Part shown: positions 16,788 to 25,830 of the stretch, piece after piece
How positions within the stretch are numbered: position 1 is the stretch's first letter
Layout of the letters: each line of letters begins with the position of its first letter
DNA from: an uncultured Paenibacillaceae bacterium
Lineage (GTDB): Bacteria > Bacillota > Bacilli > Aneurinibacillales > Aneurinibacillaceae
Direction: 5' to 3'
Assembly (NCBI GenBank): GCA_946478845.1
Contig: CAMLDI010000002.1
Coordinates: 62,001 to 126,000, forward strand
DNA length: 64,000 nucleotides
Notes under the pieces: model-generated
Seen by the model: only the letters and a program-made list of their open reading frames with translations
Told to the model about the DNA's origin: nothing
The model's database searches: none
Made by a program: the position numbers and the translations under genes

Positions 16788-18626
16788 TTAAACTGTGGCA
16801 TCGCTAAATTTAGTTTGTTTTGCAGCCTTATCCCTTTCGGACTTGGTTAAGTGTTTCTTGCGAAGACGAATAGATTTAGGAGTTACTTCACAATACTCAT
16901 CATCGTTCAGGTATTCTAAAGCTTCTTCTAAACTTAAGAGACGAGGGGTTTTTAATTTAACCGTTTCTTCTTTTGTTGCAGAACGGACGTTAGTTGCATG
17001 TTTTTCTTTACAAATATTTACCACTAAATCATTATCCCGGGTATGTTCCCCCACAATCATTCCTTCGTAAATTTCTGTTCCTGGATTTACAAATAGGATT
17101 CCCCGGTCTTCAATGGATAACATACCATAGGTTGTTGCAGAGCCTGTAGCCATAGAAACAAGAACTCCCGCATGGCGGCCCCCTACATTGCCTGGAACAA
17201 CAGGACGATAGGCATCAAAGGAATGGTTCATAATTCCATACCCCCGGGTTTGGGATAAGAATTCTGTACGATAACCGATTAAGCCACGGGATGGAATGAT
17301 AAATTCTAAGCGAACGCTGCCGAAACCATTATTGATCATATTGACCATTTCCCCTTTACGGGTTCCTAATGATTCCATTACAGGTCCAGTGTATTCTTCT
17401 GGAATATCAATGATTAATCGTTCAGTTGGTTCACATTTTACCCCATCAACTTCACGAATAATAACTTCAGGTTTTGAAACTTGCAATTCAAAACCTTCCC
17501 GTCTCATGTTTTCAATCAAAATAGACAGGTGAAGTTCACCACGTCCAGATACGATAAAAGAGTCAGGGGTAACTTCTTCTACCCGTAAACTTACATCGGT
17601 TTCTAATTCAGCATCAAGGCGTTCCCTTAATTTGCGGGAGGTGACATATTTTCCTTCCCGCCCCGCAAAAGGGCTGTTATTAACAAGGAAATTCATTTGC
17701 AACGTGGGTTCATCTATTTTCAGTAAGGGAAGTGCTTCTTGAACATCAGCATCAGAAAGAGTATCCCCCACGTTAATTTGATCCACACCAGCAAGTGCAA
17801 TGATATCTCCGGCGGCTGCACTTTGGATTTCAATCCGTTTTAAACCTTCAAAACCAAAAAGTTTATTTACGCGAACCATTTTCACCTTTCCATCACGGTC
17901 AATATGGGCAATATTATCGCCACGGTTAATGGTGCCACGGGTTACACGGCCAATCCCAATCCGGCCAAGGTAATCATTGTAATCAAGCATCGTTACCTGG
18001 AACTGAAGAGGTGCTTGTGTATCACCTGCAGGAGCGGGGATATGTTCAATGATTGCTTCAAATAATACTTTTAAGTCTGGATCCTGCTTATCAGGGGAAA
18101 GGCTAGCTGTCCCGTTAATTCCAGAGGCATAGATCACAGGGAATTCAAGCTGTTCTTCAGTGGCATCTAGATCAATGAAAAGATCATATACCTCGTTTAC
18201 CACTTCTTCAGGCCGGGCATTTTCCCTGTCAATTTTATTAATAACAAGAATAGGTGTTACCTTTTGTTCTAAAGCTTTTTTCAGTACAAAGCGAGTTTGG
18301 GGCATACAGCCTTCGAAGGCATCTACAACGAGAAGAACCCCATCTACCATTTTCATAATCCGTTCTACTTCTCCACCGAAGTCGGCATGGCCAGGGGTAT
18401 CCATAATATTAATGGTTTTTCCCTCAAAATGAATGGCCGTATTTTTCGCTAAAATTGTGATTCCACGTTCCCGTTCTAAATCGTTAGAGTCCATCATTCT
18501 TTCCTGGATTTTTTCATTGGAGCGAAAAGTCCCAGATTGGATTAACATTTTATCCACGAGGGTGGTTTTTCCATGGTCAACGTGAGCAATAATGGCTATA
18601 TTGCGGATGTCGTCTCTATTTTTCAT
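16788..18626 (-). CDS. typA: Translational GTPase TypA/BipA
   Basis: 612 residues, the normal length. A ribosome-associated EF-G-like GTPase involved in 50S assembly and stress adaptation. Visible motifs are G1 AHVDHGKTTLVDKML, switch II DTPGHADFGGEVERIM, G4 NKIDRENARP, domain III GRGELHLSILIENMRREG and the TypA-specific tail ending YCEVTPKSIRLRKKHL. It is monocistronic, with a shared terminator on the left. Confidence 0.97.
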   Translation of the reverse strand: MKNRDDIRNIAIIAHVDHGKTTLVDKMLIQSGTFRSNEKIQERMMDSNDLERERGITILAKNTAIHFEGKTINIMDTPGHADFGGEVERIMKMVDGVLLVVDAFEGCMPQTRFVLKKALEQKVTPILVINKIDRENARPEEVVNEVYDLFIDLDATEEQLEFPVIYASGINGTASLSPDKQDPDLKVLFEAIIEHIPAPAGDTQAPLQFQVTMLDYNDYLGRIGIGRVTRGTINRGDNIAHIDRDGKVKMVRVNKLFGFEGLKRIEIQSAAAGDIIALAGVDQINVGDTLSDADVQEALPLLKIDEPTLQMNFLVNNSPFAGREGKYVTSRKLRERLDAELETDVSLRVEEVTPDSFIVSGRGELHLSILIENMRREGFELQVSKPEVIIREVDGVKCEPTERLIIDIPEEYTGPVMESLGTRKGEMVNMINNGFGSVRLEFIIPSRGLIGYRTEFLSQTRGYGIMNHSFDAYRPVVPGNVGGRHAGVLVSMATGSATTYGMLSIEDRGILFVNPGTEIYEGMIVGEHTRDNDLVVNICKEKHATNVRSATKEETVKLKTPRLLSLEEALEYLNDDEYCEVTPKSIRLRKKHLTKSERDKAAKQTKFSDATV

Positions 18627-18802
18627 TATTTATAATTACTCCCTTCAAATCGAACACCATAACCCTTCTATTTTAAACTTTTGCCTATTGTCCTGGCAAG
18701 TAAACTTACAAGGAAATATTTAGGATGATGTGAATAGCGCTGTTTGTAAAATAAGGCTATACTATTGAGATATGAATAAAAGGTAAAAGGGGAAGAAGAA
18801 TC

Positions 18803-19741
18803 ATGCAAGAAGAAAGGCTAACTTGGGGGGAAAAGCGGTATCATGCCTGGAGTTATCACCTAAAGCAACAGTTTGGGGAAAAAGTATTTAAAGTGATGCT
18901 GGATGCTGGTTTTACCTGTCCTAATCGGGATGGAGCCATCACTACAGGAGGATGCACCTTTTGCAGTACCCGGGGGTCAGGAGATTTTGCTGGCAGACGG
19001 CGGGACGATTTAATCACCCAGTTTCATGACGTTAAGGAACGGCAGCATTTAAAATGGCCTAATGCAAAATATATTGGCTATTTTCAAGCATATAGCAACA
19101 CCTATGCTCCTGTTGCAGAATTGAGAGAGTACTATGAAACCATTTTGCAACAAGAAGGGGTCATTGGCTTATCTATTGCTACGAGACCTGATTGCCTTCC
19201 TGATGATGTGGTAGAGTTATTAGCTGAATTAAATCAAAAAACCTATCTCTGGGTAGAGTTAGGGTTGCAAAGCATCCATGATGTCACTGGAAAGCGAATT
19301 AATAGGGGCCATGATACAGCTTGTTATTATGAGGGAGTAGAAAAGTTAAGAAAACATAATATTCGTGTGTGTTCCCATATTATTTTAGGCTTGCCTGGAG
19401 AAACAGAAGAAATGATGATGGAAACAGTAGATGCTGTCGCTCATATGGGGGTGCAGGGGATTAAAATCCATCTCCTTCATTTATTGAAAAAAACCCCCCT
19501 CGTAAAAGAATATGAGGCAGGTCTCTTTCAATTAATGGAGAAGGATGACTATATTCGTTCGGTGGTTAATGCCCTGGAAATTCTTCCTCCAGAAATGATT
19601 ATTCATCGGCTAACGGGAGATGGGCCACCGGATTTGTTAATCGGTCCTATGTGGAGCAGAAAAAAATGGGAAGTGTTAAATGCCATTGATTGGGAATTGC
19701 TACGACGTGACTCATGGCAAGGGAAAAAATTCAGGCCTTAA
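18803..19741 (+). CDS. TIGR01212-family radical SAM protein (YhcC/YtqA-like)
   Basis: 312 residues. The radical SAM cluster motif is CPNRDGAITTGGCTFC, the long-spaced form typical of this family, followed by GYFQAYSNTYAP and LWVELGLQSIHDVTGKRINRGHD. Family members are widespread in bacteria and their reaction is not established. Ribosome site AGGGGAAG. The 3' end overlaps the convergent lipoprotein gene by four bases. Confidence 0.88.
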   Translation: MQEERLTWGEKRYHAWSYHLKQQFGEKVFKVMLDAGFTCPNRDGAITTGGCTFCSTRGSGDFAGRRRDDLITQFHDVKERQHLKWPNAKYIGYFQAYSNTYAPVAELREYYETILQQEGVIGLSIATRPDCLPDDVVELLAELNQKTYLWVELGLQSIHDVTGKRINRGHDTACYYEGVEKLRKHNIRVCSHIILGLPGETEEMMMETVDAVAHMGVQGIKIHLLHLLKKTPLVKEYEAGLFQLMEKDDYIRSVVNALEILPPEMIIHRLTGDGPPDLLIGPMWSRKKWEVLNAIDWELLRRDSWQGKKFRP

Positions 19742-20226
19742 TTCTCTGGCATGGGTGTAGGGGTTGGGTTAGCAAATCCCTCTTTATATTTCTGATCGAT
19801 GATTTTTCTGATTTCAAGGAGGCTTTTGTTGTTGTTTTTCTTTAAATAGATGGCTTCAGCGGCAATCTCTTGGCAATTTTGGCAGGTGATTGCATGGGAG
19901 TTCCAGATGATGCTTCCATTTGCCTTCTTTTCTTTTATAAAACAATCCAGATTGCTTTTATGGCCAACGCTGTCCCCACAACCACAATAACAGGCCATAT
20001 TGGCTATGACTTCATCGTTTGCAGTTGCTAGTTGATACACTTGTTGAATAGAAGTATCCACATTGACCAGAAAAGAGGGCAATTGGTCTATTCCTTTTGT
20101 TTCTTCAATTTGGTCACCGCTGGCAGGTACAGTGTTATGGGATAAATGGTCAGTTTTGGCGGTGCTACAGCCAGAGATTATGAATAAAAAGATGATGGGA
20201 AATAAAGAAAGGAATCTCTTGTGCAT
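19738..20226 (-). CDS. PCYCGC-motif lipoprotein
   Basis: 162 residues. N-terminal signal peptide with lipobox IISGC, so anchored outside the membrane. The core holds MACYCGCGDSVGHKSNLDCF and a later Cys pair (ITCQNCQEIA), which match the PCYCGC-type family, possibly metal binding. The C-terminus (KYKEGFANPTPTPMPEN) is flexible. It is divergent from tatA with 160 bases between. Function unknown beyond the Cys-rich, probably metal- or redox-related, extracytoplasmic domain. Confidence 0.8.
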   Translation of the reverse strand: MHKRFLSLFPIIFLFIISGCSTAKTDHLSHNTVPASGDQIEETKGIDQLPSFLVNVDTSIQQVYQLATANDEVIANMACYCGCGDSVGHKSNLDCFIKEKKANGSIIWNSHAITCQNCQEIAAEAIYLKKNNNKSLLEIRKIIDQKYKEGFANPTPTPMPEN

Positions 20227-20386
20227 TTTTTAACCTCCTAAGTATTTACAAATGGCAATAATTAATTATATACCGAATGTATGTTTTTTTAAAAAAATGT
20301 GGTATACTTCATCCGTAATCTAGTTCATAGCAGAGCCATTAATCGATTATAATAAAAGTATTGAAATAAAAAGGAGAGATTGTTGT

Positions 20387-20590
20387 ATGTCATCTATTGG
20401 TGTACCTGGATTAATTTTAATCCTAATTATCGCACTTGTCGTATTCGGTCCTAAAAAATTACCGGAAATCGGACGATCCTTCGGTCAAACGTTAAAAGAG
20501 TTCAAGAAATCCGCCAATGGATTGACAGATGATGTTGCAGATGAAAAAAAACATCAAATTAAGGAAGTAAATGATGTGAAACATAAATAA
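20387..20590 (+). CDS. tatA: Sec-independent translocase subunit TatA/TatE
   Basis: 67 residues. Short N-terminus, one membrane helix ([14 protein letters not shown]), the [22 protein letters not shown] hinge and amphipathic helix split by the conserved Phe-Gly-Pro, and a charged tail. TatA forms the pore of the twin-arginine pathway. No tatC lies beside it, so the partner is elsewhere. Ribosome site AAGGAGAG; terminator directly after. Confidence 0.92.
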   Translation: MSSIGVPGLILILIIALVVFGPKKLPEIGRSFGQTLKEFKKSANGLTDDVADEKKHQIKEVNDVKHK

Positions 20591-20619
20591 AGAGCGCCTT
20601 TTGCGGCACTCTTTTTTTC
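20589..20619 (+). terminator. Terminator after tatA
   Basis: Stem AAAGAGCGCC / GGCACTCTTT (one mismatch) with a T-run. Confidence 0.8.
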
Positions 20620-20620
20620 T

Positions 20621-20878
20621 TTATAACAATGCTTTATATGGAGTAAGGTCAATATTTTTGGATTGCAATACCTTAAGAATCCGTTCTTTATCTTTATCAG
20701 GAGAAGATAAAATATATCCCCGAATGAGACAGTCTTGATTCACTTCTTCCATTCCATCTTCTTGCGCTATATGTTCTACTTTATTTACAATGGATTTTTT
20801 AGCCATAGGACGAACAAAAGCCGGGATTGGTTTCACAAGTTCTTCCAGAAGCTGATTGGCTTCTTCATTCCAATTCAT
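20621..20878 (-). CDS. Small PCP_red-like domain protein
   Basis: 85 residues. The pattern W-x-x-EA ... IPAFVRPMAKKSIVNKVEHIA ... EEVNQDCLIRGYI follows the small helical domain found at the C-terminus of protochlorophyllide reductase subunits (PCP_red) and in stand-alone proteins of non-photosynthetic bacteria. No iron-sulfur Cys motif is present (one Cys only). Function is not known in such organisms. The assignment is from memory of the family pattern and is moderate. Confidence 0.6.
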   Translation of the reverse strand: MNWNEEANQLLEELVKPIPAFVRPMAKKSIVNKVEHIAQEDGMEEVNQDCLIRGYILSSPDKDKERILKVLQSKNIDLTPYKALL

Positions 20879-20920
20879 TGGTAAACACCCTTTCCACTAT
20901 TATCATATTGCATATTATAA

Positions 20921-21667
20921 TCAAAGTGGTAAGTTGTTTTCAATTTTTTTAACTGTTTCTATTCCTAAATAAGCACATAACAAATCTTTTGCCCATAACC
21001 AGGCAGGTTTTGCATTATTAGCGAGGAAATATTCATTTGCATACCCTTTTGGGAGGAGGGTAGGGTTAATACAACTGTAATTTTTTCGATAATAGTTACC
21101 CCAACGGCTAAAACATTCTGTTTTTCGTGTAAGAGCAGTTACCAATAAGTCCTTGTCTACCTGAATGATTTCGAGAGGAAAGAGAGAACAACTGAAAGGT
21201 TTAAGTGAATAGGGCTCTATCCCATGATCAAGGGCATAACGGTGGATCGCACAGAGGTGCTGGCCATCCAATTCTACGAGAAAAAGGCAATTCCCTTGAA
21301 AGGTTCGAATGCATGGATAATAGTTTGTTTTATTAGTCTTTTCAAAAAGTCCTCTTTGTTTTGCATATAAATAACGGCCATCTTGATTAAAGGCCTTTAG
21401 TATAGAAAAGGCGTGTTCTTCAAATAATTGAAGGTTTTTTCCTTCCATGGAATAAGGTTGCCCACCTTCACAACAATTGTGTCCATGGGCTTGATTGCAA
21501 TGAAAACAATCCAGATTCATAGGAGTCATCAGATTTTCATCAATTAGCAAATGATGATCTTCTATAGGATGAATCCTTTTCCCCAGGTTTTGTTGAATAT
21601 ATTGCCTGACAAGTCTCTCTTCTTCTTTCGTTAAATATTCTTGTGTGCCATAAAATCTGCTTACCAA
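20921..21667 (-). CDS. Cysteine-cluster protein, YkgJ/DUF3109-like
   Basis: 248 residues with a start at a TTG (21667) and a weak ribosome site. Many Cys and His residues: LDCFHCNQAHGHNCCEGG, YPCIRTFQGNCLF, HLCAIHRYAL, PFSCSLFPLEI and TECFSRWG. The spacing of C-x2-C, CAIH and FSCxLFP resembles YkgJ-type zinc- or iron-chelating proteins and the larger DUF3109 group. The natural ligand and role are unknown. It is convergent with tatA and divergent from cimA. Confidence 0.7.
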   Translation of the reverse strand: MVSRFYGTQEYLTKEEERLVRQYIQQNLGKRIHPIEDHHLLIDENLMTPMNLDCFHCNQAHGHNCCEGGQPYSMEGKNLQLFEEHAFSILKAFNQDGRYLYAKQRGLFEKTNKTNYYPCIRTFQGNCLFLVELDGQHLCAIHRYALDHGIEPYSLKPFSCSLFPLEIIQVDKDLLVTALTRKTECFSRWGNYYRKNYSCINPTLLPKGYANEYFLANNAKPAWLWAKDLLCAYLGIETVKKIENNLPL

Positions 21668-21863
21668 TGCATGTTCCCGCTTTCCTACCGATTATATGTA
21701 TACTATAGCTAAAAAAGGATGGGTTGAAAAGCGGTTTGAATTTTATGGGGGATATAGCGATAGGAGTATGAATTGTGGTATACTTTACTGAAAAATTGTT
21801 CATTCGGAAACGTTTGCGATGACGGTTGTTGAGACCGGAGAATAGGAAGTGGAGGAACCGACC

Positions 21864-23492
21864 GTGAAGAAACAGATTTATATTTACGATACAACATTAA
21901 GAGACGGCACACAGGGAGAAGGGGTTAGCCTTTCTGTGGATGATAGTTTAAAAATCGCAAAAAGACTGGACATTCTTGGCGTTCATTATATTGAAGGCGG
22001 ATGGCCAGGCAGTAATCCGAAGGCCATGGAATTTTTTCACCGGGCAAAGCAATTAGATTTGAAACAGGCAAAAGTAGCAGCCTTTGGAAGCACCAGGAGA
22101 GTTGGCATTAAAGCTGAAGAGGATGCTAATTTACAAATGGTCCTGGAAAGCGGTGTTGAAGTTGTTGCGATTTTCGGGAAAAGCTGGGACTTCCATGTTA
22201 CCGATGCCCTGGGAACGACACTAGAAGAAAATTTGCAGATGATTTATGACTCTGTCCGTTTCTTAAAAGAAAATGGATTAGAAGTGTTCTATGATGCTGA
22301 GCACTTTTTTGATGGATATAAAAACAATCCAGAATATGCTTTAAACACCATTCGTAAGGCAGCAGAAGCTGGTGCAGATTGCCTTGTTCTCTGCGATACC
22401 AATGGGGGTTCATTGCCCCATGAGATTACACAAATTGTGACTCATGTGAAAAGTGAGTTAAATACACCTGTTGGAATCCATGTTCATAACGACGGAGGAT
22501 TGGCTGTAGCCAATTCCCTGGCAGCTGTTGAAGCCGGGGCTGTTCAGGTTCAGGGAACAATCAATGGTTTTGGGGAACGGTGTGGAAATGCAGATTTAAT
22601 TTCAATCTTGCCAAACCTACAACTTAAATTAGGATATCAAGTGGTTTCTGAAGAACAAATTTGCAAGTTAACCAATGTATCTCGTTATGTATATGAAATT
22701 GCCAATATTGTTCCGCCGAACTTCCAACCTTTTGTCGGGGTGAGTGCTTTTGCCCATAAAGGCGGTATGCATGTGAGTGCTATTTTAAAAGCAGGAGAAA
22801 CCTATGAACATATCCGCCCTGAAGTGGTAGGGAATACAAGGCGGGTTCTGGTTTCCGAGTTATCTGGCCAGAGCAACCTGTTGTTTAAAGCCCAGGAAAT
22901 GAATCTTAATTTAGATAAATCCAGCCCAGAAGGCCGGACAATCATTCAAAACATTAAAGAACTTGAACATCAAGGATACCAGTATGAAGGTGCGGAAGCT
23001 TCCTTTGAGCTTCTTCTTCGCAAAGGCCTTGGGGAATATGAAGAAGTATTTACTGTTGAATCTGTAAAAATCCTTATGGAAAAGAAACAGAATGGTGAGG
23101 CTATGACAGAAGCAACAGTGAAGTTGCGAGTACAGGATAATATTGTGCACACGGTTGCTGAAGGGAATGGGCCTGTCAATGCTTTAGATAATGCCCTTCG
23201 CAAAGCATTAGAGCAATTCTTCCCGGCCATTCGCGATATGTATCTGTCTGACTATAAAGTTCGCGTTCTTAGCGAACATGAGGCGACTGCATCAAAAGTG
23301 CGTGTGCTTATCGAATCTACGAATGGAAAAGATAGTTGGAGTACAGTAGGGGTTTCTTCTAACGTAATTGAAGCCAGCTGGGAAGCCCTGTTAGATAGTA
23401 TGAAATATGTTCTTCTCCGCAACGGGGAAAAAGTGCAATTAGATGATATAGATGACCCCAACCAGGACCGCCAGGGGATATTAAACCATTAA
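21864..23492 (+). CDS. cimA: Citramalate synthase
   Basis: 542 residues from the GTG at 21864, eight bases after GGAGG; an upstream in-frame GTG at 21849 has no site. Condenses pyruvate and acetyl-CoA to citramalate for threonine-independent isoleucine synthesis. The HMGL-like TIM barrel shows YDTTLRDGTQGEG, GIHVHNDGGLAVANS and INGFGERCGNADL, and the C-terminal LeuA-type regulatory domain follows (about 400-530). The wording EGGWPGSNPK fits the CimA branch rather than LeuA. A single gene with its own terminator. Confidence 0.92.
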   Translation: MKKQIYIYDTTLRDGTQGEGVSLSVDDSLKIAKRLDILGVHYIEGGWPGSNPKAMEFFHRAKQLDLKQAKVAAFGSTRRVGIKAEEDANLQMVLESGVEVVAIFGKSWDFHVTDALGTTLEENLQMIYDSVRFLKENGLEVFYDAEHFFDGYKNNPEYALNTIRKAAEAGADCLVLCDTNGGSLPHEITQIVTHVKSELNTPVGIHVHNDGGLAVANSLAAVEAGAVQVQGTINGFGERCGNADLISILPNLQLKLGYQVVSEEQICKLTNVSRYVYEIANIVPPNFQPFVGVSAFAHKGGMHVSAILKAGETYEHIRPEVVGNTRRVLVSELSGQSNLLFKAQEMNLNLDKSSPEGRTIIQNIKELEHQGYQYEGAEASFELLLRKGLGEYEEVFTVESVKILMEKKQNGEAMTEATVKLRVQDNIVHTVAEGNGPVNALDNALRKALEQFFPAIRDMYLSDYKVRVLSEHEATASKVRVLIESTNGKDSWSTVGVSSNVIEASWEALLDSMKYVLLRNGEKVQLDDIDDPNQDRQGILNH

Positions 23493-23506
23493 TATTTATT
23501 AAATGA

Positions 23507-23535
23507 CAAAAGACACCTAACCGGTGTCTTTTTCT
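23507..23535 (+). terminator. Terminator after cimA
   Basis: Stem AAAAGACACC / GGTGTCTTTT and T-run. Confidence 0.9.
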
Positions 23536-23589
23536 TCTTCATATAAAAAACACACAAAAAAACTACAATATACATGTGGAGGTGGTTTA

Positions 23590-24249
23590 GTGAAAAATCA
23601 TATTTTAGTGATTGAGGATGATTTAGATATTCAGGAACTAATTTATGAGTTCCTGAGCACCCAGGGTTATCAGGTGGATGTGGCCAGCGATGGCTTAGAA
23701 GGAATTAAGCGTTTTAAAGAATCTACGTATGACTTGGTGATTTTGGATATTATGTTACCGAATATGAACGGATATCAAGTTTGCCAGATGATTCGCCATA
23801 AATCCCAAATACCTATTATCATGTTAACAGCCCTGGGGGAAGAAGAGGATCAGGTAAAAGGATTTGATCTGGGGGTTGATGACTATATTGCTAAACCCTT
23901 TTCCTTCCAAATTCTCATTAAACGAGTAGAAGCTATTTTAAGAAGAAGCAATCCAACCCATTTATCACGCACGTTGCAATTTGAGGATATTATCGTTGAT
24001 TGTGATGCGTACACAGTGCATGTCAAAGGGGAAGAAAAAGTATTAACCAGTAAAGAATTTGATATTCTTACTGCATTAATGGAGGAAAAGGGAAAAGTAT
24101 TAGATCGGCAAACATTGTTGGATAAAGTCTGGGGGTATGACTATTTTGGGGATGCCCGTGTTGTAGATGTCCATATTAAAAACCTGAGGAAGAAATTAGA
24201 GGTCCCTTATATTAAAACGGTAAAGGGAGTAGGTTATAAAATTGATTAA
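23590..24249 (+). CDS. OmpR/PhoB-family response regulator
   Basis: 219 residues from the GTG at 23590, preceded by GGAGGTGG; the longer frame from 23524 runs through the cimA terminator. Receiver domain with acidic pocket IEDDLD, phospho-Asp in LVILDIMLPNMNGY, Thr in MLTALGE and Lys in YIAKPFS, then a winged-helix DNA-binding domain (KEFDILTALMEEKGKVLDRQ, VDVHIKNLRKKLE). It overlaps the sensor kinase by eight bases. It probably controls the ABC genes that follow. Confidence 0.92.
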   Translation: MKNHILVIEDDLDIQELIYEFLSTQGYQVDVASDGLEGIKRFKESTYDLVILDIMLPNMNGYQVCQMIRHKSQIPIIMLTALGEEEDQVKGFDLGVDDYIAKPFSFQILIKRVEAILRRSNPTHLSRTLQFEDIIVDCDAYTVHVKGEEKVLTSKEFDILTALMEEKGKVLDRQTLLDKVWGYDYFGDARVVDVHIKNLRKKLEVPYIKTVKGVGYKID

Positions 24250-25702
24250 GGAATGGAAAAAAAGAAGTATTACCCATAAAACATTTTTTATCACAACGTT
24301 ATTATTAATTATTTTTTCCCTCATACTTTATTTGATTTTGTATTCATTTCTTCCTGTTTATTATCACAAATATAAAATAAATAAGATTAATGATGAAGTA
24401 AATATCCTGTTGGATAATGCGAAGAAGGTTCCTCTGAAACAAGCCACAGAGATATTAGATGAATTCGTCCACGCGAATAATGTGGGAATGATGATTTGGG
24501 ACCGATTTGGAAATGTTGTATATGTTCCTTCAGATTATTTAAGTATGAAGATCATTCGAAATTATATTGATATGAATGACCCTGCCAGTTGGTTAAAAGA
24601 GAACCAAGGAAGAGTGATTCGAGGGAAGAATGGCAATCCAGATGTGTATGTCTTAAAACGGCCGATCCTTTTTTCCGATGGATTATATTTCATAAACATT
24701 GAGTCCACCTTTCAACCCGTTGATGAAGCAGCAAATGTCATTCTAATGTTTATGCCTTATATTGGGATTATTGTGATTATTATGTCTGTAGCGGGAGCCA
24801 TCATCTATTCCAGAATGATCACAAAACCCCTTTTGCAGTTAAATAAAGTGGCCAAACATATGGCCGGTTTAGATTTTAGTAAAAAAAGTGAAGTTGATTC
24901 AGAAGATGAAATTGGGGAACTTTCCCAAAGTTTAAATAACCTTTCCTCAAATCTGCAAAGGACAATGGCAGACTTAAAAAAAGCCAATGAAAAACTGAAA
25001 GATGATATTCAAAAAGAACGGGACATGGAGGAGAAACGCAGGGAATTTATTGCTACTATTTCACATGATTTAAAGTCTCCAATTACAGCAGTAAAAGGAC
25101 AGCTAGAAGGCATGATTTATCAAATTGGCGCTTTCAAGAATAGAGATAAATATTTAAAACGTTCTTATGAAATTATGAATGATATGGAAAAATTGGTAAG
25201 GGAAGTTCTAGATTTATCGAGACTGGAAAGTAAGAATTTCCAAATTAAAAAAGTGAGGATTTGTTTATCAGAACTTATTGAGACCATTCTTCGTAAATTA
25301 GAGTATTTCAGCCAAACAAAGCATTTAACCATCCAAACAGATATTCCAGAAGGCATTTTTATTGAAGCTGACCCAAATCTTATGGAAAAGGCGATTGCCA
25401 ACGTGTTAGATAATGCAATGAAATACGCAAAAGAGGGAGAAGAAGTAAGGGTAAAACTAATTGAAGAGAAAAATAGCCTTTTGTTTCACGTTTTAAACTG
25501 TGGAGGGAAAATTGAAGAAGAGGATTTAGCCCAATTATTTGAACCCTTTTATCGGGTAGAAAAATCCAGAAATCGCAATACAGGCGGAAGCGGATTAGGA
25601 TTATATATTGTAAAACAAGTGCTAGAACTCCATGGTGTTAAATATGAACTTCAGAATACCCATGAAGGCTTTCTTTTTACTATGAAATTTAATAAAGTAT
25701 AA
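24242..25702 (+). CDS. HAMP sensor histidine kinase
   Basis: 486 residues from a TTG overlapping the regulator stop. Domains in order: membrane segment about 16-38, extracytoplasmic sensor about 40-175, second membrane segment about 180-200, HAMP, then HisKA with ATISHDLKSPITAVKGQ and HATPase (VLDNAMKYAKEG, EPFYRVEKSRNRNTGGSGLG). It forms a two-component pair with the preceding gene, followed by a terminator and the ABC genes. The signal is unknown. Confidence 0.92.
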   Translation: MIKEWKKRSITHKTFFITTLLLIIFSLILYLILYSFLPVYYHKYKINKINDEVNILLDNAKKVPLKQATEILDEFVHANNVGMMIWDRFGNVVYVPSDYLSMKIIRNYIDMNDPASWLKENQGRVIRGKNGNPDVYVLKRPILFSDGLYFINIESTFQPVDEAANVILMFMPYIGIIVIIMSVAGAIIYSRMITKPLLQLNKVAKHMAGLDFSKKSEVDSEDEIGELSQSLNNLSSNLQRTMADLKKANEKLKDDIQKERDMEEKRREFIATISHDLKSPITAVKGQLEGMIYQIGAFKNRDKYLKRSYEIMNDMEKLVREVLDLSRLESKNFQIKKVRICLSELIETILRKLEYFSQTKHLTIQTDIPEGIFIEADPNLMEKAIANVLDNAMKYAKEGEEVRVKLIEEKNSLLFHVLNCGGKIEEEDLAQLFEPFYRVEKSRNRNTGGSGLGLYIVKQVLELHGVKYELQNTHEGFLFTMKFNKV

Positions 25703-25735
25703 CCCCTCAACTTGCAAAAATGTTCGAGGGGTTTT
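25701..25735 (+). terminator. Terminator after the kinase gene
   Basis: Stem AACCCCTC / GAGGGGTT with a 17-base loop and T-run. It begins at the stop codon, so the ABC genes likely have their own promoter in 25736-25815. Confidence 0.8.
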
Positions 25736-25830
25736 CTAATATTTCACGGTCATTTCAGCTTAACTTCATATGGTCTACATCCCCTTTTAATAGGATAAGC
25801 AGTGAGGAACATAAAGGAGGTTGTAAACTC

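Noticed and set aside
25720..25830. Extended N-terminus of the ABC permease
   Set aside because: This part crosses the kinase terminator and promoter region. AAAGGAGG before the ATG at 25831 decides the start.
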